Both the position numbers and the translations under genes were made by a program. Below, piece by piece: positions 17,257 to 26,685 of a DNA stretch of 64,000 nt. The stretch is from Anaeromassilibacillus sp001305115 (GTDB lineage: Bacteria; Bacillota; Clostridia; Oscillospirales; Acutalibacteraceae): contig AP031437.1 of the NCBI GenBank assembly GCA_042854365.1, positions 1,116,001 through 1,180,000 of the forward strand. The letters are read 5' to 3'. Position 1 is the first letter of the stretch; every line of letters begins with the position of its first letter. Below the pieces are notes generated by a model, which worked only from the letters and a program-made list of their open reading frames with translations, searched no databases and had not been told where the DNA came from.

Positions 17257-18297
17257 ATGAACAATAACAGCTATAGTGATCGTTATAAAGAGGCGGGCGT
17301 GGATGTGACTGCTGGCTATAAGGCAGTCGAATTGATGAAAAGCCATGTGGCGCGCACTGAAATCCCAGGGGTAGTTTCTGGAATTGGCGGTTTTGGCGGT
17401 CTCTTCCAGCCAGATCTCGGAGGGATGAAAGAACCAGTGCTTGTGAGTGGCACGGACGGTGTGGGAACAAAGTTAAAAATCGCTTTCCTGATGGACAAAC
17501 ACGACACCGTAGGAATTGACTGTGTTGCCATGTGCGCCAATGACGTTGTTTGCTGCGGCGCGAAACCGTTGTTTTTCTTGGATTATGTAGCCGTGGGAAA
17601 AAACGTGCCAGAAAAAGTGGCTGAGATTGTCGCTGGCGTAGCAGAAGGCTGTGTCCAATCCGGCTGCGCGCTGATTGGCGGCGAGACAGCGGAGATGCCG
17701 GGCTTTTATCCAGTGGACGAGTACGATCTGGCAGGTTTCTGCGTGGGAATGGTAGACCGTGAAAAGATCATTGATGGCTCAAATTTGAAGGCGGGCGACG
17801 TTTTAATTGGCCTTCCTTCGTCCGGTGTCCATTCCAATGGATTTTCATTGGTTCGTAAGCTCTTTGCGATTGACGAGGAAAATATAAAACTCTATGTTCC
17901 AGAATTGGGCGCGACCCTTGGGGAGACGCTGCTGACTCCGACAAAGCTTTATGTAAAGCCTGTGCTTGCCCTGTTGGACCGCTGTGAAGTAAAGGCGATT
18001 TCTCATATCACAGGCGGTGGATTCTTTGAAAATATTCCACGCATGTTGAAGAGCGGATTGACTGCCAAGGTGGAAATTGCTTCCATTCCGAAGCTTCCGA
18101 TCTTCGACCTGATGCAGAAGAAGGGCGACATCCCCACCCGCGAAATGTACAATACCTTTAATATGGGTGTGGGAATGTGTATAGCTGTGGCAAAGGAGCA
18201 GGTGGATATAGCGCTGTCAGCCCTTAAAGAGGCGGATACCAATGCGTTCGTCATGGGTGAAGTCGTTCCTGGCGAGGAGGGCGTCATCCTATGTTAA
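17257..18297 (+). CDS. purM: Phosphoribosylformylglycinamidine cyclo-ligase
   Basis: AIR synthetase, 346 residues, which closes the imidazole ring using ATP. It shows SYSDRYKEAGVDVTAGYKAV at the N-terminus, GTDGVGTKLK, GGETAEMPGFY and SSGVHSNGFSLVRK, all diagnostic. The ATG at 17257 has GGAGAGGAG upstream; an in-frame GTG ten codons earlier has no good site. It lies 36 bases after purE and overlaps purN by seven bases. Confidence 0.95.
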   Translation: MNNNSYSDRYKEAGVDVTAGYKAVELMKSHVARTEIPGVVSGIGGFGGLFQPDLGGMKEPVLVSGTDGVGTKLKIAFLMDKHDTVGIDCVAMCANDVVCCGAKPLFFLDYVAVGKNVPEKVAEIVAGVAEGCVQSGCALIGGETAEMPGFYPVDEYDLAGFCVGMVDREKIIDGSNLKAGDVLIGLPSSGVHSNGFSLVRKLFAIDEENIKLYVPELGATLGETLLTPTKLYVKPVLALLDRCEVKAISHITGGGFFENIPRMLKSGLTAKVEIASIPKLPIFDLMQKKGDIPTREMYNTFNMGVGMCIAVAKEQVDIALSALKEADTNAFVMGEVVPGEEGVILC

Positions 18298-18917
18298 ATA
18301 TTGCCGTTCTGGTTTCTGGAGGCGGCACCAATCTACAGGCGTTAATCGATGCACAGACCGCGGGGCAAATTCAAAACGGTACCATTTCATTGGTGATTTC
18401 CAGCAGGGCGGATGCTTTTGCTTTGGAGCGCGCCCAGAAGGCTGGAATCCCGACACGTGTTTTGCTGCGCAAGGAGTTTGCACAGCAGGCGGATTACGAT
18501 GCGGCTTTGCTTGCATTGTTGAAAGAATTCCAGATTGAGCTGGTGGTGCTGGCTGGCTTTATGACCATTATCAGCGAAGAAGTCATCCGGCAATATGAGA
18601 ATAAGATCATCAATGTACATCCAGCTTTGATCCCGTCTTTTTGTGGGCCGGGTTATTATGGATTGCATGTCCATGAGGCGGCCTTGGAAAAGGGGGTCAA
18701 AGTAAGCGGCGCGACGGTCCACTTTGTAAATGAAGTTTGTGATGGAGGGCCGATTATTCTACAGAAAGCAGTGGATGTATTTCCGGATGACACACCGGAA
18801 ACCTTGCAGCGCCGGATTATGGAACAGGCGGAGTGGAAACTTTTGCCGCGAGCGGTGGAACTGTTCTGTGCAGGAAAGATTGCAGTAGAGAATGGTAAGG
18901 CCAGCATTATGGAGTAA
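18291..18917 (+). CDS. purN: Phosphoribosylglycinamide formyltransferase
   Basis: Folate-dependent GAR transformylase, 208 residues. It transfers a formyl group from 10-formyl-THF to GAR. The GGGTNLQALID phosphate-binding loop (about 10-20), NVHPALIPSF with the catalytic Asn-His pair (about 105-114) and the late Asp in NEVCDGGPI are visible. The start overlaps the purM stop, which indicates translational coupling. Confidence 0.95.
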   Translation: MLNIAVLVSGGGTNLQALIDAQTAGQIQNGTISLVISSRADAFALERAQKAGIPTRVLLRKEFAQQADYDAALLALLKEFQIELVVLAGFMTIISEEVIRQYENKIINVHPALIPSFCGPGYYGLHVHEAALEKGVKVSGATVHFVNEVCDGGPIILQKAVDVFPDDTPETLQRRIMEQAEWKLLPRAVELFCAGKIAVENGKASIME

Positions 18918-18936
18918 GGGAAAGGGCGGAATCGAT

Positions 18937-19647
18937 ATGGTAACGAAGAATCTGGCGGAGGAATTGTCCTCCAATTCTTATCCGGGGCGCGGCATTGTTC
19001 TGGGCCGCAGTGCAGATGGGAAGAACGCGGTGATTGCTTATTTCATCATGGGTCGTAGCGAGAACAGCCGAAACCGTGTATTCGTCACAGATGGCGCAGG
19101 GATCAAAACCAAGGCTTTTGACGAGAGTAAGATGGTGGACCCATCCCTCATCATTTATTCCCCCGTTCGCGTTTTGGACAAAACGACCGTTGTGACCAAC
19201 GGCGACCAGACGGATACGATTTATGATTTTTTGCAGAAGGGCAAGAGTTTCGAGGACGCGCTTCGCACGCGCACATTTGAACCGGACGGCCCCAATTTTA
19301 CCCCGCGTATTTCCGGTGTGGTGGAGTTGGAAAACAACTGCTACAAGCTCTCCATATTAAAGAGCGCGGATGGAGATGAATCCTCGACCCGGCGTTATTT
19401 CTTTGATTACGATGCCCCGCGTGCTGGCGAGGGCCATTTCATCCATACTTATGAGGGAGATGGCAATCCGCTTCCGTCGTTTGAAGGAGAACCGACTCAG
19501 GTGAAGTTGGATGGGGACATCGACGCCTTTACGGCGTTGGTGTGGAACGCACTCAATGAGGACAATAAGGTATCCCTGTTTACCCGGTATATTGACTTAG
19601 AGTCAGGGGAGACAGAAACCCGAATCGTAAACAAAAATCAGGAATAG
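18937..19647 (+). CDS. IMP cyclohydrolase (PurO-like)
   Basis: 236 residues matching the IMP cyclohydrolase family distinct from the PurH C-terminal domain. Recognisable parts are YPGRGIVLGRSADGKNAVIAYF, the GRSENSRNRVF segment and a late SSTRRYFFDYDAPRAGEGHFIHTY block. It closes FAICAR to IMP, the last step of the pathway. The neighbour downstream has only the transformylase half of PurH, so the two together replace bifunctional PurH. The ATG at 18937 follows AAGGGCGGA; an in-frame start 15 codons earlier lies inside purN. Confidence 0.88.
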   Translation: MVTKNLAEELSSNSYPGRGIVLGRSADGKNAVIAYFIMGRSENSRNRVFVTDGAGIKTKAFDESKMVDPSLIIYSPVRVLDKTTVVTNGDQTDTIYDFLQKGKSFEDALRTRTFEPDGPNFTPRISGVVELENNCYKLSILKSADGDESSTRRYFFDYDAPRAGEGHFIHTYEGDGNPLPSFEGEPTQVKLDGDIDAFTALVWNALNEDNKVSLFTRYIDLESGETETRIVNKNQE

Positions 19648-19659
19648 GAGGAGTATAAA

Positions 19660-20838
19660 ATGGCAAGCGAACTCTTGTTGAAATATGGATGTAATCCAAA
19701 TCAAAAGCCTTCCCGCATTTTTATGAAGGATGGCGGCGTGCTGCCGATTGAAGTTCTGAACGGGAAGCCCGGTTATATCAACTTTTTGGATGCGTTTAAC
19801 AGCTGGCAGTTGGTCAAGGAGTTAAAAGAGGCGACGGGGCTTCCCGCCGCAGCTTCTTTTAAGCATGTCAGTCCTGCTGGTGCGGCGGTGGGGCTGCCGC
19901 TGAGCGATGTGGAAAAAAAGATCTATTTTGTGGACGATTTGGAGCTCTCTCCGGTCGCTAGCGCTTATGCACGCGCCCGAGGAGCGGACCGCATGTCCTC
20001 TTATGGCGATTGGGCGGCACTTTCCGATGTTTGTGACAAAGAGACGGCAACATTGTTGGCCCGTGAAGTGTCCGACGGCATTATTGCGCCCGGTTACACC
20101 GAAGAAGCGCTGGAAATCCTCAAGGCAAAGCGTAAAGGCAGCTATAATGTCGTCAAAATCGATCCGGACTACAAGCCTGCCCCAGTGGAGTGCAAGGATG
20201 TATATGGCGTAACTTTTGAGCAGGGACGAAATGAAGTGAAGATCGACGAATCGATGCTCGCCAATGTGGTGACGGATAACAAAGAAATCCCAGAGGATGC
20301 AAAGCGGGACCTGTTGATTTCCCTGATTGCGCTAAAATATACACAGTCCAACTCGGTTTGCTATGCAAAGGGAGGTCAAGTGATCGGTGTGGGTGCCGGT
20401 CAGCAGTCCCGTATCCATTGTACGCGCTTAGCTGGCAACAAGGCGGACATCTGGTTCCTGCGCCAGCATCCGAAGGTGCTCGGATTGAAATTTAAAGAAG
20501 GAATCCGGCGTCCTGACCGCGACAATACCATCGATGTCTATATTTCGGATGAGTATATGGATGTATTGGCAGATGGAGTTTGGGAGAATCTTTTTGAGGA
20601 GAAGCCCGAGCCATTGACCTGTGAAGAAAAACGTGCTTGGCTGGATACATTGACTGGCGTTTCTCTGGGTTCCGATGCGTTTTTCCCGTTTGGAGATAAC
20701 ATTGAGCGTGCTCATAAGACGGGCGTACAGTATATTGCAGAGCCGGGCGGTTCGATCCGTGACGATCATGTGATTGAAACCTGTAATAAGTATGGCATTG
20801 CGATGGCCTTCACCGGACTGCGTTTGTTCCACCATTGA
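19660..20838 (+). CDS. AICAR transformylase (single-domain PurH-like)
   Basis: 392 residues covering only the transformylase module of PurH. It formylates AICAR with 10-formyl-THF. Key parts are LKYGCNPNQKP at the N-terminus, SFKHVSPAGAA with the catalytic Lys-His pair (about 67-77), KYTQSNSVCYAKGGQVIGVGAGQQSR (about 227-252) and SDAFFPFGDNIERAHKTGV near the end. No MGS-like cyclohydrolase domain is fused. It sits 12 bases after the IMP cyclohydrolase with AGGAGGAG upstream. Confidence 0.93.
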   Translation: MASELLLKYGCNPNQKPSRIFMKDGGVLPIEVLNGKPGYINFLDAFNSWQLVKELKEATGLPAAASFKHVSPAGAAVGLPLSDVEKKIYFVDDLELSPVASAYARARGADRMSSYGDWAALSDVCDKETATLLAREVSDGIIAPGYTEEALEILKAKRKGSYNVVKIDPDYKPAPVECKDVYGVTFEQGRNEVKIDESMLANVVTDNKEIPEDAKRDLLISLIALKYTQSNSVCYAKGGQVIGVGAGQQSRIHCTRLAGNKADIWFLRQHPKVLGLKFKEGIRRPDRDNTIDVYISDEYMDVLADGVWENLFEEKPEPLTCEEKRAWLDTLTGVSLGSDAFFPFGDNIERAHKTGVQYIAEPGGSIRDDHVIETCNKYGIAMAFTGLRLFHH

Positions 20839-20857
20839 TGCAAGCGGGAGGATGACG

Positions 20858-22126
20858 ATGAAAGTATTGGTCATTGGCGGAGGCGGGCGTGAGCACGCGA
20901 TCATCCGCAAACTAAAGGAAAGTCCAAAAGTGGATAAAATCTATTGTGCTCCCGGCAATGGAGGAATTGCCAAGGACGCAGAATGTGTTGCAATTTCTGC
21001 GATGGACTTGGACGGAGCAGTCACTTTTGCAAAAGAAAAACAGATCGATCTGGTCTTTGTTGCGCCGGATGATCCACTTGCAGCAGGAATGGTAGATCGA
21101 TTTGAGGAAGCTGGAATTCCGGCGTTTGGCCCGAATGCAGCAGCGGCACAGATTGAAAGCAGCAAGGTTTTCTCGAAAAATTTGATGAAGAAATATCGGA
21201 TTCCCACAGCCAAATATGAGGTGTTCAGCGATCCCAAAGAGGCGGTCGCCTATATTGAAAAGAATAACCAGTTTCCGATTGTTGTAAAAGCGGATGGTCT
21301 CGCCCTCGGCAAAGGGGTACTGATTGCGGCCGATTTAACGGAGGCTAAGGATGCTGTCAAGAAGATTATGGAGGACAAGGCATTTGGTGCTTCTGGAAAC
21401 CAGGTGGTGATCGAAGAGTTCCTGACAGGCCCAGAAGTGTCCGTATTGGCGTTTACAGACGGCAAAAGCGTCAAGCCGATGGTATCCAGCAAAGATCACA
21501 AACGCGCCTTAGACAATGACCAGGGCTTAAATACAGGTGGTATGGGGACCATCAGCCCGAATCCACATTATACGGAGGCTATGGCGCAGACGTGTATGGA
21601 GACAATTTTTGTTCCAACCATTCGTGCGATGCAAGAAGAGGGCCGTCCTTTTAAAGGGTGCCTTTATTTTGGCTTGATGCTGACACCGGATGGTCCAAAG
21701 GTAATTGAGTATAATTCACGTTTTGGTGACCCGGAGGCCCAAGTGGTACTCCCACGGATGAAGACCGATTTGGTGGATGTGATGCAGGCGGTCATTGAAG
21801 AACGTTTGGAGGAACAACCCATCGAGTGGTACGATGGAGCGGCAGCCTGTGTAGTTATGGCGTCGGGAGGTTATCCGGCGTCCTATCCCAAGGGGCTGGA
21901 AATCACTGGATTGGACGAAAATGGCCAAGTCGCTGATGCGGTAGTCTATCACGCGGGAACGAAGTTGGAGAATGGCAAATTCTACACCAACGGCGGTCGT
22001 GTTCTTGGAGTTACTGCAAAGGGCACTACTCTTGAGGAAGCCTTAAAAAAGGCGTACGCCGCTGTGGATAAAATCCACTTCGACGGTGCGCACTATCGCC
22101 ATGATATTGGTAAAATCACGAAATAA
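20858..22126 (+). CDS. purD: Phosphoribosylamine-glycine ligase
   Basis: GAR synthetase, 422 residues, ATP-grasp fold, which joins glycine to phosphoribosylamine. It starts MKVLVIGGGGREHAI (N-domain), with the ATP-grasp core including KADGLALGKGVLIA, DNDQGLNTGGMGTISP and EYNSRFGDPEAQ. The ATG at 20858 with GGGAGG six bases upstream is preferred over in-frame starts inside the previous gene. It is last in the purine run and is followed by a strong terminator. Confidence 0.95.
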   Translation: MKVLVIGGGGREHAIIRKLKESPKVDKIYCAPGNGGIAKDAECVAISAMDLDGAVTFAKEKQIDLVFVAPDDPLAAGMVDRFEEAGIPAFGPNAAAAQIESSKVFSKNLMKKYRIPTAKYEVFSDPKEAVAYIEKNNQFPIVVKADGLALGKGVLIAADLTEAKDAVKKIMEDKAFGASGNQVVIEEFLTGPEVSVLAFTDGKSVKPMVSSKDHKRALDNDQGLNTGGMGTISPNPHYTEAMAQTCMETIFVPTIRAMQEEGRPFKGCLYFGLMLTPDGPKVIEYNSRFGDPEAQVVLPRMKTDLVDVMQAVIEERLEEQPIEWYDGAAACVVMASGGYPASYPKGLEITGLDENGQVADAVVYHAGTKLENGKFYTNGGRVLGVTAKGTTLEEALKKAYAAVDKIHFDGAHYRHDIGKITK

Positions 22127-22137
22127 TCCATGAAAAG

Positions 22138-22183
22138 GAAAAGCCCGTTTTGTCTGAGAGAATTGGACAAAACGGGCTTTTTT
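22138..22183 (+). terminator. Terminator of the purine operon
   Basis: AAAGCCCGTTTTGTC pairs with GACAAAACGGGCTTT and is followed by TTT: a 15-bp perfect stem. Confidence 0.92.
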
Positions 22184-22311
22184 GAATGCGATTTTCAAAA
22201 CCCTGGAGCTAAAACAAACTTCTCCAAAGATGGCGCCTCTTTCTCTGGGGTGTCTGTCCCAATCATTTTTTAAAATGGCTGTGTATGAGAATCACCACAT
22301 GATGCTTGCGG

Positions 22312-23040
22312 TTAACCACAGGCCAGGGATTTAGCAGCAGGGAAATGCAGCATTTTTTCTGGAAATTCTTGTACAAAGCGGACGATCTGTTTTGTAATTG
22401 CAGTATGCCCCTTTTCATTGGGATGAATGCCGTCGTCACAAAAACAGGACTGGTAATGACACATTTCCAGAAAATCCGATGTGATGTCGATCACTGGGAC
22501 CTTTTCAGCACTTGCTACGCGGTATACCGCCATATTATACATCTCATGCCAGCGATAGATGTGTTCCTCATCACCTAAAAAGCGGAGAATCGCATCGGCA
22601 TCCAATCCTTGAGAAATCCACTGGAAGTACCGTTCTGCGTCGATGGGAGGAAGGGAGAGCATCAGAGGCGTACCGCCATTTTGGCGGATGAGCTGAACCA
22701 TCCTTTGATACGTATCCACAAAGGTATTCAGCGGGGTTTTACACAATTGGGGCGCAGCTGGCGCTTCAGCCACTTTGGCCCAATCAAAATCACAGTCGTT
22801 TCCGCCAAATTCCAAAACAATATAGTCGTAGTTGCGAATTTGGTCCAAATGTTTTTCTAATATTGCCAACCCTTTGGTTACCGTGCAACCGAATTTGGCG
22901 TAGTTTGTCACGGAAATGGAAAGTATTTCAGCTAATTGGTCAGCAAAATTATTTTTTAATAAGCTATATCGATTTTTTACGTTGTCCAGTACAACCCCTT
23001 TAGCGACGGAATCACCGAACACACAGATTTTATCGGTCAT
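22312..23040 (-). CDS. SGNH/GDSL family hydrolase
   Basis: About 242 residues with no signal peptide. The SGNH blocks are visible: FGDSVAKG with the nucleophile Ser (about 8-15), the Gly of block II in AKFGCTV, GGNDCDF with the Asn (about 79-85), and DGIHPNEKGH with the catalytic Asp and His (about 208-217). Family members hydrolyse acyl esters; the substrate is unknown. The ATG at 23040 lies eight bases from AGAGG; an in-frame GTG three codons earlier is less likely. It has its own promoter and follows the DHHW-MBOAT pair on the same strand, so a role in deacylating or acylating cell-surface glycans is possible. Confidence 0.88.
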   Translation of the reverse strand: MTDKICVFGDSVAKGVVLDNVKNRYSLLKNNFADQLAEILSISVTNYAKFGCTVTKGLAILEKHLDQIRNYDYIVLEFGGNDCDFDWAKVAEAPAAPQLCKTPLNTFVDTYQRMVQLIRQNGGTPLMLSLPPIDAERYFQWISQGLDADAILRFLGDEEHIYRWHEMYNMAVYRVASAEKVPVIDITSDFLEMCHYQSCFCDDGIHPNEKGHTAITKQIVRFVQEFPEKMLHFPAAKSLACG

Positions 23041-23075
23041 TAAAAACACCTCTAAACAACATCTAGTTTTTAATA

Positions 23076-23104
23076 CTATATATCATGTTTATTATAATGT
23101 CAAT
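23076..23104 (-). promoter_or_regulatory. Promoter of the SGNH hydrolase gene
   Basis: On the minus strand TTGACA (23104-23099) and TATAGT (23081-23076) are 17 bases apart, about 35 bases before the start codon. Confidence 0.65.
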
Positions 23105-23191
23105 AATAAGATGATAGAATTAGAAGATTGTTTACAAATCTAAAGGTGTTTATATTTTTAACGAGGATACCGGATGGTATACATAAAATCA

Positions 23192-24550
23192 TTATTTTGT
23201 GAGAGATTCCATTTTTCCGACCAATGAAGCGTTCCGTGTAGCAGAGACATTGTTCAAGAACAGGACATCCTGAATGTTGTTGGAATTGACAAATTCAGGA
23301 ATGTTTCCATTCCAATAGCGATAGTCAATCACGTGAACGGTCTGATAGTTTGCTGCAAGATATGGGATAAACGCATTGCCAAAGGATTCCTTGATAACCA
23401 GACAGGAAGAACCATCCGTCAGATCGGCATTTTGAATGACCGTATAGGGATTGTCTCCACCAATAAAAGTACTGTATTTGGAGGATGCTGCCCAGTTAGA
23501 GACATCGGAAATCAGTGGCCAGTCGAAGGTATTGCCTTCTCTGTCGGTATACTGCATTTTAATTGTTCCAGGCGGGACATAGGCTACAACAGTATCTGGA
23601 TTCTGTGTTAGGGCCGGGTTCTTATTGGTATCCGAATAAAAGGCCCCTAAAAATCCACTGAATTCTTTTCTTTCGCACTGGGAAAGTTCCACTGGGGAAA
23701 TCCCTTTCAACTCGGCAAACGACCGATAGGCGTAATATGCGCCCAATGCGGTCCAGTGATGATCGGTTCGGAAATAGATGTATTCGTCTGCATGGGCTTT
23801 CAATGTGTCATAGATGGGAACCGATTGGATCGAGGGGGAAAGAGAGCCGCTGATATAGGCGATGGCATCTTTCTGAGAAGAGGTATTCAAATTTTGACGG
23901 AAGCTCTCCGGTAGGATAATGTCCATACTGGTGGGAACCACCATGTCGTAAACCTGCGCGGACCCTTCTAATTTTTGTGCTGTATGGTTGAGCATACCGA
24001 TGTATTGATCCGCTACCTCTCTGGAGAAGTTGTAATATTCATACCCACTATCTCCAACAATCAATACGGCTCCAAGGCTTTGTGTCACTTCGCCGGTTAC
24101 ATCTATTTCAGGCGCAGGGGACTCCGAGGAGGTCTGCGAGGAAGAAGCTGTTTCCTCTGGGGTGGAAGAAAGCCCGTTATCCGTTTCGGAAGAGGTTGCC
24201 TGCGAAGAAACAGGCGGCTGCATAGGCGCGGAAGGAATCGCGTCGCCCTCTTCAACGTCTCCGCTTACCTGCACAGGCTGTATTCCGTACAGTTTTTTCA
24301 AGTAGCTATTACCAGTAATCAGTGCATCGCGGAAAGGAAACGTATCCGAGAACCAGAGATCAATATTGTCAAAGTAACTGCCGTCTGAAAGGGCCTGTAT
24401 ACTGAATGTGGGAAATTTGGTCAGCTCCCGTTTTTCAAACTCAGAATAGGTCGGCCGCAACGGTACGATCCAGGAGGCTATCGAGAGCAGTCCCAGAGAA
24501 ATGGTAAAGAGTAAAATTTTACGCGCATCAAAAGAGTGGTTTTTTTTCAT
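23192..24550 (-). CDS. DHHW/AlgX-like surface polysaccharide acylation protein
   Basis: About 452 residues. An N-terminal signal anchor (KILLFTISLGLLSIASWIV, about 11-30) is followed by an exported domain. A low-complexity linker of Ser, Glu, Thr and Pro (about 95-150) separates it from an AlgX/AlgJ-type SGNH-like fold with VGDSGYEYYNF, the DHHW motif in FRTDHHWTALGAYYAYR, and a late SFGNAFIPYLA. Such proteins act with an MBOAT acyltransferase to O-acetylate extracellular polymers. The start at 24550 has GAGG seven bases upstream, and the MBOAT gene ends 14 bases before it, so the two are an operon. Confidence 0.85.
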   Translation of the reverse strand: MKKNHSFDARKILLFTISLGLLSIASWIVPLRPTYSEFEKRELTKFPTFSIQALSDGSYFDNIDLWFSDTFPFRDALITGNSYLKKLYGIQPVQVSGDVEEGDAIPSAPMQPPVSSQATSSETDNGLSSTPEETASSSQTSSESPAPEIDVTGEVTQSLGAVLIVGDSGYEYYNFSREVADQYIGMLNHTAQKLEGSAQVYDMVVPTSMDIILPESFRQNLNTSSQKDAIAYISGSLSPSIQSVPIYDTLKAHADEYIYFRTDHHWTALGAYYAYRSFAELKGISPVELSQCERKEFSGFLGAFYSDTNKNPALTQNPDTVVAYVPPGTIKMQYTDREGNTFDWPLISDVSNWAASSKYSTFIGGDNPYTVIQNADLTDGSSCLVIKESFGNAFIPYLAANYQTVHVIDYRYWNGNIPEFVNSNNIQDVLFLNNVSATRNASLVGKMESLTK

Positions 24551-24564
24551 CAAAATGCCTCACT

Positions 24565-26031
24565 TTAAAACTGGAAGTACAGGAACGGGTTATAACTGTT
24601 GCCCACCAACGCTGCTGTAGAGAGCAGTAGCAGCAGGGGAGGCACAAATAGCTGCACAGTATTATAAACATACGCGGTTCGAAGGCCATTGGAACATCTT
24701 TCTCCCAGCTTTTTGAGCAAAGGCGTGGTTGCAATTGCCGCGGCAAGAAGAAAGAAGATATGGTTAAGAAAAATCGTGTTAAATTCAAAGCTGGTAAGAG
24801 GGTTTCCGTTTGCGCCAAACATTCCCCCTAGCACGGTATTCAACAAGACCGGCTGGCGGAAGCGGAAAATCGCCCAACCAAAAAAGACAATGATCAAAAG
24901 ATAAAGATGGGAGAATACGGCGGGAATCCGTTCCAGAAGTTTTCCCAAGAAGAGGCGTTCAACTGCAATAAAAACAAAGAAATATAAGCCCCACAGGACA
25001 AAATTCCAGCTGGCGCCATGCCACAGGCCGGTTAAAAACCAGACGATAAATAGATTTGCAATGGTTCGGGGCAATCCACGCCGGTTACCTCCCAGCGGGA
25101 TATAAACATAATCGCGGAAGAAGGAACCCAGAGAAATATGCCAACGGCGCCAGAATTCAGATACGGAACGGGAAAGGTACGGATAATTGAAGTTTTCTTT
25201 ATAATGAAATCCGATCATTAAGCCCATACCGATCGCCATATCGGAGTAAGCGGAAAAATCCAGATAGATCTGAAACATAAAGGCAAGGACGCCCAACCAT
25301 AGAGAGAGGACTGGACGTGCCTGCAATGTCGCCAGATTTTGAGAAAGGGAAGCAGCATTTGAAGCGACTGCATCGGAGAGAAGAAGCGTGTCTGCTAAGG
25401 CTCCACAACTATTGGCGAGCAGTGCCTTCTTGGCAAGACCGGTACAGAACCGGCTAATGCCGCGGCTGATTTCCTCCCGTGAGGCTTTACGGCAGAGAAT
25501 TTTGCGACTGACATCCTGATAGCGAACAATTGGTCCAGCAATGCATTGGTGGAATAGACTGACATACATGAGCAGAAGCCAAAACTTTTTCTGTGCTTCC
25601 ACCTCTCCACGATAAACATCGACTACATAAGAGATTAATTGGAAGGTATAAAACGAGATACCAATCGGCAAAGCGATTTGTGGAATGACAGATGGAAATC
25701 CAGTCAACTGATGGAATGTTTCAGCAAGAAATCCTGTGTATTTAAAGGTTCCCAGAAGGCCTAAACTGACAATTAGCGCGCCAATTAACCCGACTTTGGA
25801 AAGGGACATTTTGCCGTCGTCTCTCCCTTTTTGAATCAAACGGGCGAAGAACCAATCTGCAAGCGCCATTCCAACCAGAAGAAATACATATACTGGTTCT
25901 CCCCAGGCATAAAAAAACAGAGAGAACATCAGCATAATGATGTTTCTTGTTCGAATCGTCTTTGCCAGGGAATAACACAACAAGTTGAGCGGGAGAAACA
26001 CAAACAAGAAGAACAGATTGGAAAAGACCAT
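24565..26031 (-). CDS. MBOAT family O-acyltransferase (AlgI/DltB type)
   Basis: About 488 residues with roughly 10-12 membrane segments. It begins MVFSNLFFLFVFLPLNLL, typical of AlgI-type proteins. The MBOAT core shows QCIAGPIVRYQDV, the FSAYSDMAIGMGLMIGF block, FWRRWHISLGSFFRDYVYIPLGGNR and the catalytic His in WFLTGLWHGASWNFVLWG. The family moves acyl groups across or at the membrane onto sugars or teichoic acid. The ATG at 26031 fits family N-termini better than a TTG three codons upstream. The DHHW gene directly downstream is its expected partner. Confidence 0.92.
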   Translation of the reverse strand: MVFSNLFFLFVFLPLNLLCYSLAKTIRTRNIIMLMFSLFFYAWGEPVYVFLLVGMALADWFFARLIQKGRDDGKMSLSKVGLIGALIVSLGLLGTFKYTGFLAETFHQLTGFPSVIPQIALPIGISFYTFQLISYVVDVYRGEVEAQKKFWLLLMYVSLFHQCIAGPIVRYQDVSRKILCRKASREEISRGISRFCTGLAKKALLANSCGALADTLLLSDAVASNAASLSQNLATLQARPVLSLWLGVLAFMFQIYLDFSAYSDMAIGMGLMIGFHYKENFNYPYLSRSVSEFWRRWHISLGSFFRDYVYIPLGGNRRGLPRTIANLFIVWFLTGLWHGASWNFVLWGLYFFVFIAVERLFLGKLLERIPAVFSHLYLLIIVFFGWAIFRFRQPVLLNTVLGGMFGANGNPLTSFEFNTIFLNHIFFLLAAAIATTPLLKKLGERCSNGLRTAYVYNTVQLFVPPLLLLLSTAALVGNSYNPFLYFQF

Positions 26032-26620
26032 AAACCACAACTCTTTCTCTTAAATTGGAGGATATATTTTAGATGACTTTGGAATGAAAAAAGACGGAGA
26101 TTTCCAAATTTTTTCGTTTCTTTGACAGGGGAAATATCTTTTATTATTGTACCATGTTTCCACGGGATGAACAGCCCGTAGATCATCATTTTAAAAAAAT
26201 CAGGCTGGAAACCATTTTTTGCAATCTTAATATGAAATTTATGTATCTTTTGGCAAATTGTATGTTTAGCGAAAACGGGCTTCCGCAACGGATTATGAAG
26301 TACTTTATAAAATATTTAGGGTCAATCCCTATAGGGACCTCATAATAGCAAGCTTCCGCGAGAGATAACAAATATATCGACTTGCCCCACAGCCTATAAA
26401 AGGATGTTTCCTATACCAATGCTAACGTCCGTTTGCATTACCGGTAGTAATCTAAACAAATCAGGCCCGTGGATTTATCAAAAAGGGAAAATCATGTTTC
26501 ATATGACCTTTCCCTATAGTGAAGCGTGTGATTCAGATAAGTATAGCGTTCTCGTTTTCTTGCAATCGAAGCTCTCTGATTCTCCACCACAGAGGAGAAA
26601 CCCCATTTTGCTAAATCAAA
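26032..26620. other. Intergenic region upstream of the MBOAT operon
   Basis: About 590 bases without a supportable gene; short frames here lack ribosome binding sites and family features. A 12-base palindrome TCCCTATAGGGA lies at 26326-26337, and an imperfect hairpin (AGGGAAAATCAT against ATGACCTTTCCCT) lies near 26485-26517. The MBOAT operon promoter must be here, but no box pair is convincing. Confidence 0.4.
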
Positions 26621-26661
26621 CAAAAAAGAAATGCGACAGACAGAAACTTTCTGACTGTCGC
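26621..26661 (-). terminator. Terminator of the HAD hydrolase gene
   Basis: On the minus strand GCGACAGTCAGAAAG pairs with CTTTCTGTCTGTCGC (one mismatch, tight loop), followed by TTCTTTTTTG. Confidence 0.8.
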
Positions 26662-26685
26662 TTTATATACGCACGAAATAATCGA

